Shown one piece after another: positions 34,283-45,649 of a stretch of 64,000 nucleotides of DNA (position 1 is its first letter; each line of letters begins with the position of its first letter). A program made the translations under genes and the position numbers. The notes below the pieces were generated by a model. The model was not told where the DNA came from. It was given only the letters and a program-made list of their open reading frames with translations, and ran no database searches. Source of the DNA: Trichobilharzia szidati (lineage: Eukaryota > Platyhelminthes > Trematoda > Strigeidida > Schistosomatidae); NCBI GenBank assembly GCA_944472155.2, contig OX235271.1, positions 122,889,329 through 122,953,328 of the forward strand, read 5' to 3'.

Positions 34283-35759
34283 AGCCTTCAGATCGATAGT
34301 ATAACGTCTAACCAATTGATCTAAGAGAATCGTCTACTAATCAGGTCATGTTTTCACTGCAGTCATCAAGGACAGTTAGGTATCACTGATTCACATCATA
34401 GCTGGAAAGGGAAATTCATTACTCAGTGTAAGATGATCAGTGACACTGAAATCACACGTGGACCTGGAATTCACTGGTTACAAAATAAACACCAGATGGA
34501 CGAATCCCATCTATGGAATTCCTCTCCTGCTGTTATAGATCGGGAGGAATAATAGTAATGTGACTTCGCCGTTATGTGTGTATTAGCCTACTGATACAAT
34601 CCAGTCCGGTTAATTTTAAGAACTACTTAATTTATTCAGATAACTTGATATTCAACTGGTATGTAATGTTACACCTGTCTCTTTAAACAGATTAATGATT
34701 TCACTAGATTACATGGCTTTTGCTCAAGTTACAACTTTATCGACTCAACATTCAGATGCATAGAGTGGAGTCAGTTAATGTATGATCAGTATAAATACAG
34801 ATTTCATATCCTTATGGAAAACTACAAAATTGTCTCAACTTTTATTTATCCTATCTTGTTAAGAATATTTAACTGTTAAGTTTAAAACTTTCACTGTAGA
34901 GTACTCTACTTATTGCTAAATTTCAGCGCGCGGTGAGTGACTGTATACTAAGCAAGCACATTAACAGATTTAGTCTTGGTTTAACTGTCTCGTTATTTTT
35001 TATCCGAGGATGTTGACCGAATTTGTAAGCGAAACGTAAACCGCAAAAAGATTTTAAAGCAGTACAATTCACATTGGGTTTCACCGTTAAATTGTCATAT
35101 CTATTAGTGTACCGTCATAAATTCTTACGATAAATCATTAGCTTTGAGCAGTAATAACAACTTTCTTTCGAACAATTTCTGTACTGTTCTTTTCACTTAA
35201 CTCATTCATGAAAGAAAGAATTCTTGCTAAATATAAAATAAAATACAGCACGTGTTTATATATTAACCATATGAGAAGTTGATTATCGACAGTCACGAAA
35301 TAGTTTTCTTTCATTGCCTACTCATTATTGATAGGTAAAAGTCACTCATTCTACCTTCCCAATGTTCTCTGTAATCTACGCCCAAAATAAGCAAATCAAT
35401 AAAACAGCTATCAGAGTTTATCATCAAAGAGAATGTTATTTGAAATTCCTTAAATACAAAGTAGTAGATGGGTATGCAGATTTTTGTTTCGAAGCGTAAT
35501 AATTATCTGATGTAATTAGGCTGATAAAACAAACAGGTGTAAGTCAACCGATTTAATATTTTTTTTTAAATGGAATAATTTCCAAAGAGGAAAGTATGAT
35601 GGCAGTCCCTAACTTCGTTTCATTGAAGAAAAAATTGAATCTGACTGATTATTTATGATATATTGCCTACATAAGTGAGTGACACATGTTGGTTATTTAT
35701 AATACAGCACAATTTTGACATATATTCATTGTTGGAAAGTTGATTTGTAAGGATTAGAT

Positions 35760-35942
35760 TTTTTTATCACAGCTTGATTCCACACCGTATTTTCGGTACA
35801 AGTATGGAATTTTCAGCATGTGATATCGGTAGCCCAAATTTTGCAGGCCTACCATTGATATCAGGTGTGCGTCGTCAGGGGGTCGAACCCCAGACCATGT
35901 GCATGGTCGGCGAGAGTCCTAACCACTGTGCCACCGACACAG
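35760..35942 (-). repeat. SINE family C copy
   Basis: On the minus strand: TGTCGGTGGCACAGTGGTTA, B box GGGGTTCGACCCCCTG, ATCAATGGTAGGCC, and tail ACGGTGTGGAATCAAGCTGT. A family A fragment abuts its 5' side. Confidence 0.83.
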
Positions 35943-36048
35943 AATGATATCGGTTAGAGAACCATTGAAAAACAGGGAAAACTAAACAGTCGTTTCATCC
36001 TAGTTTTGGAATGATTGGCAGTACTCACCCACTGGGGTTCGAACCTTC
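35943..36048 (-). repeat. SINE family A fragment
   Basis: On the minus strand: AAGGTTCGAACCCCAGTGGG, then TGAGTACTGCCAATCATTCC and GATGAAACGACTGTTTAG. The hammerhead core boxes are lost (CCAATCA for CTGANGA). Confidence 0.65.
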
Positions 36049-38169
36049 AATGATAATTCATTTTCATTTTATATCTACAGATGTGGCATATATTTTGGCT
36101 TAGTCTCACTAACATATTTTGCTAAACATATACTATTTTCACCTAATTTTAATCAACGTCTTCGTCAACTCTGTTTCTTTTTCAGTAGATATTTTGTTTT
36201 ATCATGGTAAGTATTTTGCTTCCCTCATTACACTCAGGAGAAAAGTGAATCAAAGGCGTTTTCTCTTCAAAAACTTTTACCTTGTGATAAATTCTTCTTA
36301 AAGTTCATGCTATAAATTTTTAAATTAAAAAAAATAACAGCTAATTATCAGATACATTTTGTAGAATAATAAACGAAAAATTGTTTGTCTGTTAATATAC
36401 ACAAAACAATTCAATATAACTGAGCAATGTATATATTTTCACATATTCTATAAATATTAGATGAAATTATAAGATTCATCTCACACTAGTGAATATGAGC
36501 AAAGAAAAAATCAATTTGAGTTTTTCCATGAAGCTAATCCCTTCATCAAATATTAAACATGAACTCAGCCAAAAAAAACAAAGGTTAAAGTTAGAATGAA
36601 TTGACTTTTGAATCATTGTCCTCATTTCCTCAGTCAAACTTGGGGTGTGGTACATTTGTGAACAAATGTTTGACATGGAAATAACTGTCTATGAATTTTG
36701 GTTTTCTCTGAAAAACAAGTTAGGGACAAGCTGAACATCTCTATCCATTCCTCAGTGTTTAACAAAAAAACACTGACACACTCGTGATGAAACATATTTC
36801 AGCCAGAATCCTAACCCAAAGAAAGAATGAGTCAAATATGATTAAATATCTATTCAGTCGCAGGAAAATTATAATGCTTATCAGCGCAAGATGAAATCCA
36901 CGACTGACGGAGAATGGATTCGAGTGTAAAATTGGAGATTATAAGTGTAGGTAAGTTAGCGAGTGTGTCGTCTGGAATGTGTAAGGTGTACGGTAGTATT
37001 ACTTGTGCATTTCTGATAAAAACATAAAATGGTTTTTTTCAAAGTAAAAAATGAAAACAGTAGCGATAAAAATAACGAGATAAAAAGAATTATAACACTA
37101 GTTTTGTCTTTCAGATATCTGCCAGCATATTTACTAATTTGGAGCTAATTACTTACAAACTAAACGTGAACTAGAGCATTAAGAGAAAACCTTCAAAAAC
37201 CAGCCAACTGTTTCAACATAATTTGAGGCGCCTGGGGAATGTATAATTAATCACAGTTCAAAAAAGCATAAATCACTGAAAACTCCAGTTAATTTTTCTG
37301 TAAAACTGCTCCTATATTTGCTAGTTTTACTGAGAAAAACTTATAGCATGTCTATCCACAAAACAGATTTTCCATAACTCTAACTGCTTATCAAACATCT
37401 TTCCTCAAATGAAAGCGATACGTTACCCACCAGCAAAGAACCCGATAAACCATGCTTTTATCTACTAACATTTATCGCAATGTATATCTTTAATCCTGAA
37501 TAAAAATACTCTTAACTGAGAACTTAAAACTTTGTCACTCAGTGGGCTTTTAAACCACCATGTGTTGCACGATGTACATAAACAGACTGAGTGCTGAGTG
37601 GTGATCGGGATCTACTGATCAAATTACTTATTTATTCCCTGTCATAATAAGAATCTTAGCAGTGTTTTGAAGGACTCCTTCTGAGTTGCGTCAGTCACTA
37701 TCCAGTAACTGAACCGAAAGCTATTTAATTACTCTGTAAAGAAGAGAAGTAGCTTGACAAGTCAGTTAGTTTGCAGATAGATTTTAACTGGGAAAATTCG
37801 CAATACCCTGTCAGCAGAAAACTATATAGTGCAAATAATTGCAAAGTCTGTTTTGTCAACATGACAATTCTTGATAAATTGCTCTACCAATAAAAAACAA
37901 TGAGATACAAATAAATATGTATGTCTGAATAAATTGACAGATAAAGATGAACAATTTTACAAAAGTATGACACTGGCTACGTTCAGGTAGGTAGTTTAAA
38001 GGTAAATGGTTGAAATCAACAACATGATCAAAAGCGTTCATCATAGGAACTAACGAAAATCAGCAAAGAACGTTAGTTTTATTCAAGTGTTGATTTGTAG
38101 GGATTTGATTGGTTACAGGATTTTCACCATGAGCTGACATTAGTTAGAGAACCATTGGAAAACCTGGGA

Positions 38170-38215
38170 GTACTGAACAGTTGTTTCGTCCCAGTTTGGG
38201 ATTCTTCAGCAGTAC
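38170..38215 (-). ncRNA. Hammerhead ribozyme motif in SINE family A (left arm)
   Basis: The exact mirror of the motif at 38604-38649, with the same core CTGAAGA, GAAA, stem I and GTT triplet. A transcript crossing the palindrome would contain only one motif in sense orientation, and its two arms would pair with each other. Confidence 0.6.
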
Positions 38216-38603
38216 ACACCCACCGGGATTCGAACCCAGGACCTTCTGGTTACAAGGCTAGCGAGCTTGTATACCATTAAGCCACTGGGACCCGATCCAA
38301 TGGCCAACCCATGAATTCTAACTTCTGCCAATTCACGACATAGCGTGACCCCTAGCCAATGTCTTCGGCGAGTATTTGTCCTCACACCCGACCTGCTGCA
38401 CCCTACTGGTCACGACTTCTCACTAGAACCCCAGGTAACTACCTATCTGAATAGGGCAAGTCGCTAGGGGTCGCACTCTGTCGTGAATTGGCAGAAGTTA
38501 GAATTCATGGGTTGGCCATTGGATCGGGTCCCAGTGGCTTAATGGTATACAAGCTCGCTAGCCTTGTAACCAGAAGGTCCTGGGTTCGAATCCCGGTGGG
38601 TGT

Positions 38604-38649
38604 GTACTGCTGAAGAATCCCAAACTGGGACGAAACAACTGTTCAGTAC
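38604..38649 (+). ncRNA. Hammerhead ribozyme motif in SINE family A (right arm)
   Basis: Stem I GTACTG (38604-38609) pairs with CAGTAC (38644-38649). The core CTGAAGA (38610-38616) fits CUGANGA. Stem II TCCC/GGGA (38618-38621 and 38627-38630) is closed by an A-C mismatch where G-C is usual. GAAA is at 38632-38635. Stem III is a short ACAACTGT fold, followed by a GTT cleavage triplet. All conserved core positions are present. Stem III has almost no loop, so in this class activity would favour a dimer. Cleavage itself is not shown. Confidence 0.65.
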
Positions 38650-39148
38650 TCCCAGGTTTTCCAGTGGTTCTCTAACTAATGTCAGCTCATGGTGAAAATC
38701 CTGTAACCTTAGTTTTAGTTCATTAAAAACAGACGATTAGACATTCCAGTGTTTCAATAAATAAAAACTACACAAGAAATAATTCCTATAACTCAACAGC
38801 CTAGCTTATAAGTCTTTGACTTTTGAAACTAAAAGTGTCACATGATAATACAATGACTCCTGGAGGTGCAAGTACTTCTAGCTAACAAGGTTGAAATAAG
38901 ATGAGACAGGCGTTCTACAATCCACTGCTAGCCACCCCCTTTCAGATATGATTAAGTATATGATTTAGTTCTACCACTAACTATTTTTTACACTCTTGAT
39001 TTAAACTCATTAAAGTATGAATATTTTCATGAAATTATACGGCGTTAATCTAATTATAAGAATTCTGCGTGAGAATTTCGCCTAAATAATGATAATCTTT
39101 TCCACCTATAGCAAAAGGCGGAGGAGAAAAACTTTGCACTTATACATA

Positions 39149-39171
39149 CATATATATATATATATATATAA
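39149..39171 (+). repeat. AT dinucleotide repeat
   Basis: About 11 TA units. Similar short runs occur near 7967, 9340, 16250, 22065, 25490, 33475 and 44020. Confidence 0.8.
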
Positions 39172-39591
39172 TTTATGTAGTTATAAACAAGTTATCACAT
39201 AAAAGGATTTACTACACTTACATTATTGCATATCATTAAAATAGTGAATAACTGAAATTAATTTATTCTGTTTCTCAACATATGTTTTGCTTATGCTGTG
39301 GCTTTCTGTGCATAACTAGTTAGTAAATATTTCTAATTTCGGTTATTTTTAGTTATAAGTATAAAAGAAATCCAAATTTATAAGCTTGAGCACATGGTTT
39401 CTAAAAATTACCATGCTTATGAATCTGAAAGGCAAAAGTTGGACAGTTTTCCCTTACCTCTGTGTGTAAAGAAAGACAGTTTTGCTAAGCAATGAAAACA
39501 TTTGTACTTCGAAGAAAATATAATGATGCAGCATTTTGCTTCCCTCCTTCATTAAGCTTAGACTTTAAGATTTAGTGTATTTTTTTAATTT

Positions 39592-39747
39592 CTTTACGTT
39601 CCCAGTGGAACTTAGGGCTTCAAGATTCAGCTTTGAAGTTTCGGTAGCAGTGGTATTCATTTCTTCGGGATGGCGTTACTATCCTCATGCCCAACCTCCC
39701 CTCTTTGCTAGTCTTATTACAGGCTTAGCCAGGTAAAGGAGTGTGTC
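39592..39747 (-). repeat. SINE family B fragment (head truncated)
   Basis: On the minus strand: CACTCCTTTACCTGGCTAAG, GCAAAGAGGGGAGGTTGGGC, ATGAGGATAGTAACGCC and the tail CTTGAAGCCCTAAGTTCCAC. The tRNA head is replaced by the inverted Sm-alpha copy that starts at 39748. Confidence 0.75.
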
Positions 39748-39975
39748 GGTGGATGGTGACTAGCAGTGGAATCCAGAATGCGCATTTCGTCCCACTTGGG
39801 ATTCGTCATCTGGATGCACCTGCATTTCTCAGTTAGTGATGATGTTCCCGCCGAGGCTCAAACCCAGTGCCCACAGTTTCGAACGCCAAAGCGTTATCCA
39901 CTAGATCACTTGAGTCACAGGAGCCACCTCTTGTGCAACGGGTCATATTCATTATTTAATTGAATTTTAGATTTC

Positions 39976-40304
39976 CTGGATTCCACTGGTAGACACCATT
40001 CACCAATTAAATACCAATTAAATGCCCAGACATCGTCGGAGCATCTGAACAAGGAGCCGACATGGCGATCTGAGATTGAACACTTCGGTCCAATCAATAG
40101 ACAGGAAAATCTAAAATTCAATTAAATAATGAATATGACCCGTTGCACAAGAGGTGGCTCCTGTGACTCAAGTGATCTAGTGGATAACGCTTTGGCGTTC
40201 GAAACTGTGGGCACTGGGTTTGAGCCTCGGCGGGAACATCATCACTAACTGAGAAATGCAGGTGCATCCAGATGACGAATCCCAAGTGGGACGAAATGCG
40301 CATC
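39976..40304 (+). repeat. Complete Sm-alpha-type monomer (cleavage site to cleavage site, 329 nt)
   Basis: It starts with CTGGATTCCACTGG at 39976, the sequence that follows the hammerhead cut. It runs through the tail (AATTAAATGCCCAGACATCG), a tRNA-like head (AAGTGATCTAGTGGATAACG, B-box-like GGGTTTGAGCCTCGG) and the hammerhead domain, and ends at the next predicted cut after ATC at 40304. A partial second monomer (40305-about 40452) follows in tandem. Confidence 0.75.
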
Positions 40305-40311
40305 CTGGATT
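40265..40311 (+). ncRNA. Sm-alpha-type hammerhead ribozyme domain (core mutated)
   Basis: Stem I ATCCAG (40266-40271) pairs with CTGGAT (40305-40310). The core reads ATGACGA (40272-40278), so the first C of CUGANGA is A; in hammerheads this C pairs with the catalytic G, and losing it should disable cleavage. Stem II is TCCC/GGGA, GAAA is at 40293-40296, stem III is TGC/GCA, and the cleavage triplet is ATC. Known schistosome Sm-alpha RNAs carry an active version of this fold. A mirrored copy lies at 39770-39816 on the minus strand. Confidence 0.7.
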
Positions 40312-40452
40312 CCACTGCTAGTCACCATCCACCAGTTAAATACCAATTAAATGCCCAGACATCGTCGAAGCATCTGCTCAAGAAGCCGACATGTCAGCCT
40401 GAGACAGAGCATTTCGGTCCAACCAATAGACGGGAAAATCTCAAATTCAATT
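40305..40452 (+). repeat. Partial second Sm-alpha-type monomer
   Basis: CTGGATTCCACTGCTAGTCA, then AATACCAATTAAATGCCCAG, ACATCGTCGAAGCATCTGCT, to AAATCTCAAATTCAATTAAA. About 85-90% similar to 39976-40125. It ends in a unique flank. Confidence 0.75.
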
Positions 40453-41860
40453 AAATATTGTATCAGTTATTTCAAACATTTGCAACGGTAAATGCTAGGA
40501 TGAGTCAAGTAGCAGGAATAACTCCTTATTGACACTCAAAAGAAAGGTTTTTCTGAATCTTGTTACACCTCATAATGCCTAAACTAGAGTCGTTCAATAC
40601 TAAAATGAGAGATTTTATCACTAGGCAGTATACAAAACCCTGTTGGACTAAATTATTCATGTGAATCTATTTCAGAATGATACCAAGGATACTGGTTAGC
40701 ATCTATATGTCATTCACTAAGCTAAGTGGTGTTAAGTGGTGAAATTTACTGCTTGAAAATTAAACAGCGATTAATCTGCAAAAATAGCTGGAGTGTCAGA
40801 CACCGAGAGTGGCTGTTGCATATCGCTCAGTTTAGTGAGAATATTGAATATCCAATCGATAGATTTAGATTAACGCCTATAGGTGTATTGCTTACAAGCC
40901 AGCAACCAAATTTAATTTACACATGAATGCATCAAGATACTTTTGAACTACTCCATTGAAAATTAAATTTATTTTACTTTGCGTGATAATAATGAAATTT
41001 ATCACCAGGATTCTAACCATCGTCTTATCCTGAAATCCGATCTTAATATTTTGACCTTAACCACTTTCTGTCAGCATGATAGCTAGAATATATACATATA
41101 TACATATATTTGTATAAAACTGAAAAAGCTCTATAAAGGGCTTTACTCAATGAATGATTAATTTTATTCCAGGAAAAACAGTCATTTTTTATTTATGATT
41201 TTTAATTTCTAGCTGTCAACAACCTAATTCTAACTAAGCCATTTAAAGAAAAATGAATGAATTAAAACTCTAAGCTGAACACGTAATATGCTTTTTTGGG
41301 GATTATATATTTAATCAAAAGAATACATATATATGTGCATATATATTTCCGACCATTATAGAATTGTCTCTTTACTAAAAATGTTCATCAGATGAAAACA
41401 ATTCTGTCAACAGGCTTATTTTTATGCTATATATACAGTAAATGATACGCTACAATGTAGAACTGAAAACGCTCTCATTCAATAAACAATGAAAAAATCT
41501 TTTATTCGGCGGAAAGATACGTCCCAGTCACCCAATATCATGACTGTTGAATAATTATAATAACAATTATTATTATATATTTCATACTAACATTATTAAT
41601 TATACCACTAAGATGAACTGAATGAAAAGAAATATAGCTGCATCATTATTTATGCTAACTGAAGTTCATCTGATAAATCTGTAGTAATAGTAGTCAATTA
41701 GTTTATGCGGTACAGAAGGCTACATTGCTTGATATTAAATGTTAAGCTATAAACCTTAACCAAACGTCGATATCAACGAAATGGTCCCCAAAGTTTACTG
41801 CTCCAATATGACAACACTGACAGCAGTACTTAATTTTTTAACGAGTCTTACTGAGAATTA

Positions 41861-42729
41861 AAAGTCAATCCGAACGAAGAATATTCTTTTCAATAATTTC
41901 TCTTCAGGTTCTTACAATTATAAAATATAATATTTGTTGTCGTTACAATAAAGGCCAGTTATGCGGCAGATACATTTTAACGTAGAATAACAGATTAGTT
42001 ATGGAGTGTCAAAATAAATAGTCGTATTTGTGTGACAAACGTGCTAGGCTGAAATCGATTACAAAATATTGTAAAACGGGAGCCAATGGTGGTGATTAAT
42101 CATAATAGATTTGTAGAGTGTGGGGTAGGAAAATTGACAAGTCAGGCCAAGGTTATAAAAGGTGTCAGGTGAGTGGCCAGTGCAAAGTGGTCTATGTTAA
42201 ACAGGAGATAGTAAGACTGCAATGAGAGGCTCATCATGAAATAACGAATATGTGAAAAGAGATAATATCACTAATAGTAAGTCCGGATAGTATAAATGAA
42301 AAATTCGATATTATTGAGAGAATGTTTGAATGAAGGGCATAAATTATGACGAATAATAATAATAATTGTAATAATAAGCAAAGGAAAAAAACCAAGAGAG
42401 TTAAGGGGAAGGAGCACTCTTGGTGCTCTTTTTATAAACTTGGCCTGACTTGTCAATTTTCCTACCCCACACTCTACAAATCTATTATGATTAATCACCA
42501 CCATTGGCTCCCGTTTCACAATATTTTGTAATCGATTTCAGCCTAGCACGTTTGTCACACGAATACGACTATTTATTTTGACACTCCATAACTAATCTGT
42601 TATTCTACGTTAAAATGTATCTGCCGCATAACTGGCCTTTATTGTAACGACAACAAATATTATATTTTATAATTGTAAGAACCTGAAGAGAAATTATTGA
42701 AAAGAATATTCTTCGTTCGGATTGACTTT
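41861..42729. repeat. Large foldback element, 300-bp arms, 269-bp spacer
   Basis: Positions x and 84590-x pair from 41861/42729 to 42160/42430. I found about three mismatches and no indels. The arms begin AAAGTCAATCCGAACGAAGA and contain no tRNA-like head and no coding I recognise. The spacer 42161-42429 holds an (AAT)n stretch near 42350 and a small GAGCAC...GTGCTC hairpin at its right edge. The flanks do not show an obvious target-site duplication. I do not recognise the family. Confidence 0.9.
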
Positions 42730-42834
42730 GAATTCATGATATGGGAATTTTCCACACTATCAAACCTTACTGAGAACACAGGAGAAGAGAACTAGACTGG
42801 TCATTAACCTCTGTCTGACACCTGTACTAATCTG

Positions 42835-43200
42835 ATCCTCACTAGTGACTTGCTACAGGACGGAGTTGCCTGGAGTTCTAGGGAGAAGTCGTGACCAGTG
42901 AGGTCCATCTAGTCAAGAGTGGGGAAAGAGTTCCCATAGATGAAATTGGTTGATGGTCACGGTAAAAATCACGAATCGGTAGAGGTTAGAATTCATGCGC
43001 TGGCCATTGGATCGAGTCCCAGTGGCTGAAATGTATATGAGCTTGCGTTGTAACCGGAAGGTCCGGGGTTCGAATCCTGACAGTGTGTGCGTACTGCCAA
43101 TGATTCCCAAACTAAGGTGAAACAGCTGTTTGGTACTCCCTGGTTTTCAGTGGTTCTCTAAATGATATCAATCCGTGGTCAAACTCAAAAAAAAAATCTA
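42835..43200 (+). repeat. SINE family A copy with extended head
   Basis: It contains GGAGTTGCCTGGAGTTCTAG, the unit GCCATTGGATCGAGTCCCAG, B-box-like GGGGTTCGAATCCTGACAG, a decayed hammerhead (GTACTGCCAATGATTCCC...GGTGAAACAGCTGTTTGG) and the tail TCAGTGGTTCTCTAAATGAT. Confidence 0.75.
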
Positions 43201-44304
43201 ATCAACCCATAAAAACGTATTATAATGTTTCTTCAAATAATTAATTTGGCATCTATTTACCTTAGTGGTAAACACCTTGACTTCAAAGGTGAATTATACT
43301 TACCCGCGAAATTTTAATTTTGTCAAGGTTACACGATTGCCTTAGTAACTAGTGGCAACAAATATGAAACCGACATAAAGTTAAAAAACAAGATAATTCT
43401 TGCGAAATATTTGTAATCTACAATGATTCTATGATTCCAGATATTTTTGTTCTGTTGAACAATACGACGATTATCATATTTATACTTATTTTTCATTCTA
43501 GAAGTCGGCGCATGACTAAAAAGCTTCTGCACCCCTGATAAAATCATTTTTTTTGTTTGTTTCAGGACAAAGGAAATCTGAAGGGCATTCTTCCTATTAA
43601 CTGCATTTAGAAAAAAACGACGTAGTTGCTTTCATATTCAGTTCTTTGTAAAAAAAAAATGCTTTTCTAGTTCGTGTTAAGAAATGATAGCCTAGATTTA
43701 GCTTCTTATTCAGTCGCCGGTAGCACCATAGATTATGGTGGATATACCGAATCGGTTTACTGCCTGTTGTTAAAAATCTCATGAAAACAAAGAAAACAAA
43801 TAAACAAAAACATTTATTATAATAAGTTATTTTTGAAACAAAACAGTTTTTTGTTTGTTTGTTTTTAATAAGAACACCGGAAGTGTCAACAAGGGAAGAG
43901 TTTGGCATGTAGCCAATAACACCAGTTTTCAGTTCATTGCTTAGAATCAAAACGTTGTGGCAAATAAAGAGCAGTAGGTTATACTCATTGGTGTCAACTG
44001 ACACAGGTTATATACACCTGCATATATATATATATATGTAAGAGTCCTTGAAATGATGTTTTATCAAGCTGGATAATTTTCCCCTTCTATATTACATGAA
44101 CACAATTAAGGAAACAATACAAACAAAAGATTACATTCCTTGGGTGTGGTTTTAGGAATTCGTAGGAAGTGCTAATAGCCAACATAAATATCTTTGAATA
44201 CACTTAGTTCTTAAACTAGTGTATAAAAGTACAAGTTAAACTGTTCTTATATTATCTACTCTAACATTTTGGTTCAGGGAATTTCAGTGAATTCTTTTAA
44301 CATA

Positions 44305-44443
44305 AGCTGACATCAGTTAAAGAACCATTGGAAAACCTTGAAGTACTGGACAGCCGTTTCGTCTTATTTTGAGTCCCAAACTAAGACGAAACAGCTGTCC
44401 AGTACTTCAAGGTTTTCAACTGGTTCCTTAACTAATGTCAGCT
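44305..44443. repeat. Short palindrome of SINE family A tails (two hammerhead 3' halves)
   Basis: Arms of about 67 bp (44305-44371 and 44377-44443) with almost no loop. On each strand the sequence reads AAGACGAAAC(A/G)GCTGTC then CAGTACTTCAAGG, the GAAA box and GTC cleavage triplet of the hammerhead. The CTGANGA half and the tRNA head are missing from both. Confidence 0.75.
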
Positions 44444-45649
44444 AATGATGAAATCCTCCAATCAATCGAACAGAATCCATACGAATCCAATACTTGAGAA
44501 TTCTTTTACGTTGCATAATTATCAAAAACAACCCAAAACACCACTTTCTTCTCCACATTTTAGGGAAGAGCTTGCGATAAAACAATTAACAGAACCGTCC
44601 ATCCCCAAATGTAACTGTGAGTGTAAGAAAATATAAATCAAAACTAAGACTTTTCAGACGAAATCTCTATGAAATAGAAATAGAGATTCACAATGTATTC
44701 CATAACTATCTTTATTAAATATAACAACTCTAAGTGCAACTATTTTACATGAATATCCTATTACCTTTGTAATTTTATAATAATTACATTATTATAGTCA
44801 CTTTATTTCAAACGATTTTCTCGTTGCTGTAATCATCGCTCTTCTTGTAAACTTTCAAATATTTTTAGTGTCATATGTCAAGTGTGATTTAAAAAAGCCA
44901 AGCAAAATCTACATTTGATGTTTTTAGATTTATCAAGGTATTATCTCAAACGATAAAAGGGATTTTACTGTTCAATAAATCATTTGCACAGTAAGATGTA
45001 AAATCCCTTCACCGGTTTCTTTCAGTGACCCAAAATATGCTAATTATGATATGTTATATATTTAATACAATCAATGGTTATGAAAACAGAAAGCTATATA
45101 CCATGATAGTATGTGCCACTGAATAACATGATTAGTTAAGAGCCACTCATATCAAATATTAGGGCTTGCTAACTAAGAGGAAGTGATCTAAACACTAGAC
45201 GACTGTTCTACTTGTTTACGACGAAGCTCATCAGCTGTGTACCTGGCTAGACTCAGTTCAGAGTTTTCACTGAAAATTGTGTGTGTGATGAATTCTATTT
45301 TCGTATAAACATTTCGCCCATGTAACTAAATTAAGTTCATGTGGTTTCGATTCACTAGGCTGTTCAAATTGCGTCTAGACATATACACTCCGTTGATAAG
45401 GTGTGTCATTGAAATGGTAGTCTACGGTTCAGATCACTTTGATCTGTCTATTAAGCACTAGTGAGTACCAATGGTTGTCGCCGATTACTCATATCAATCA
45501 GTAGTACATACAGTCTGGTTAGAATGAGAGTTTTGGTGACTTTCAAAGTCAAAGACTTCTCGATCTAATTATTCAATAATTGTATAACTAAATGATGTAA
45601 ACTGATCTTTCATCTGATGGTAGTCAGCATAGGTAATTACTTTTGATGT

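Larger units (their letters stand above)
38111..38708. repeat. Palindrome of two SINE family A copies, 246-bp arms
   Basis: Positions x and 76819-x pair from 38111/38708 to 38356/38463. I found only three mismatches, all near the inner end. The spacer is 38357-38462. Each arm is a family A SINE with a tRNA-like head (TTAATGGTATACAAGCTCGC, B box GGGTTCGAATCCCGG), a hammerhead domain and the tail TGTCAGCTCATGGTGAAAAT. The plus copy is on the right and the minus copy on the left (head to head). Confidence 0.9.
39748..40333. repeat. Inverted repeat of Sm-alpha-type hammerhead SINE, 227-bp arms
   Basis: Positions x and 80081-x pair from 39748/40333 to 39974/40107, with one mismatch seen (39779/40302). 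The two 65-codon ORFs at 39766-39963 (plus) and 40118-40315 (minus) translate identically because of this; they are not genes. The spacer 39975-40106 is the 3' part of a plus-strand monomer. Confidence 0.9.

Noticed and set aside
39766..40315. Two identical 65-codon ORFs on opposite strands
   Set aside because: They are the two arms of the Sm-alpha inverted repeat and have no protein signature.
43597..44004. 135-codon minus-strand ORF
   Set aside because: Phe/Lys-rich, low-complexity wording with no recognised domain and no splice context; most likely a chance ORF in AT-rich intron DNA.
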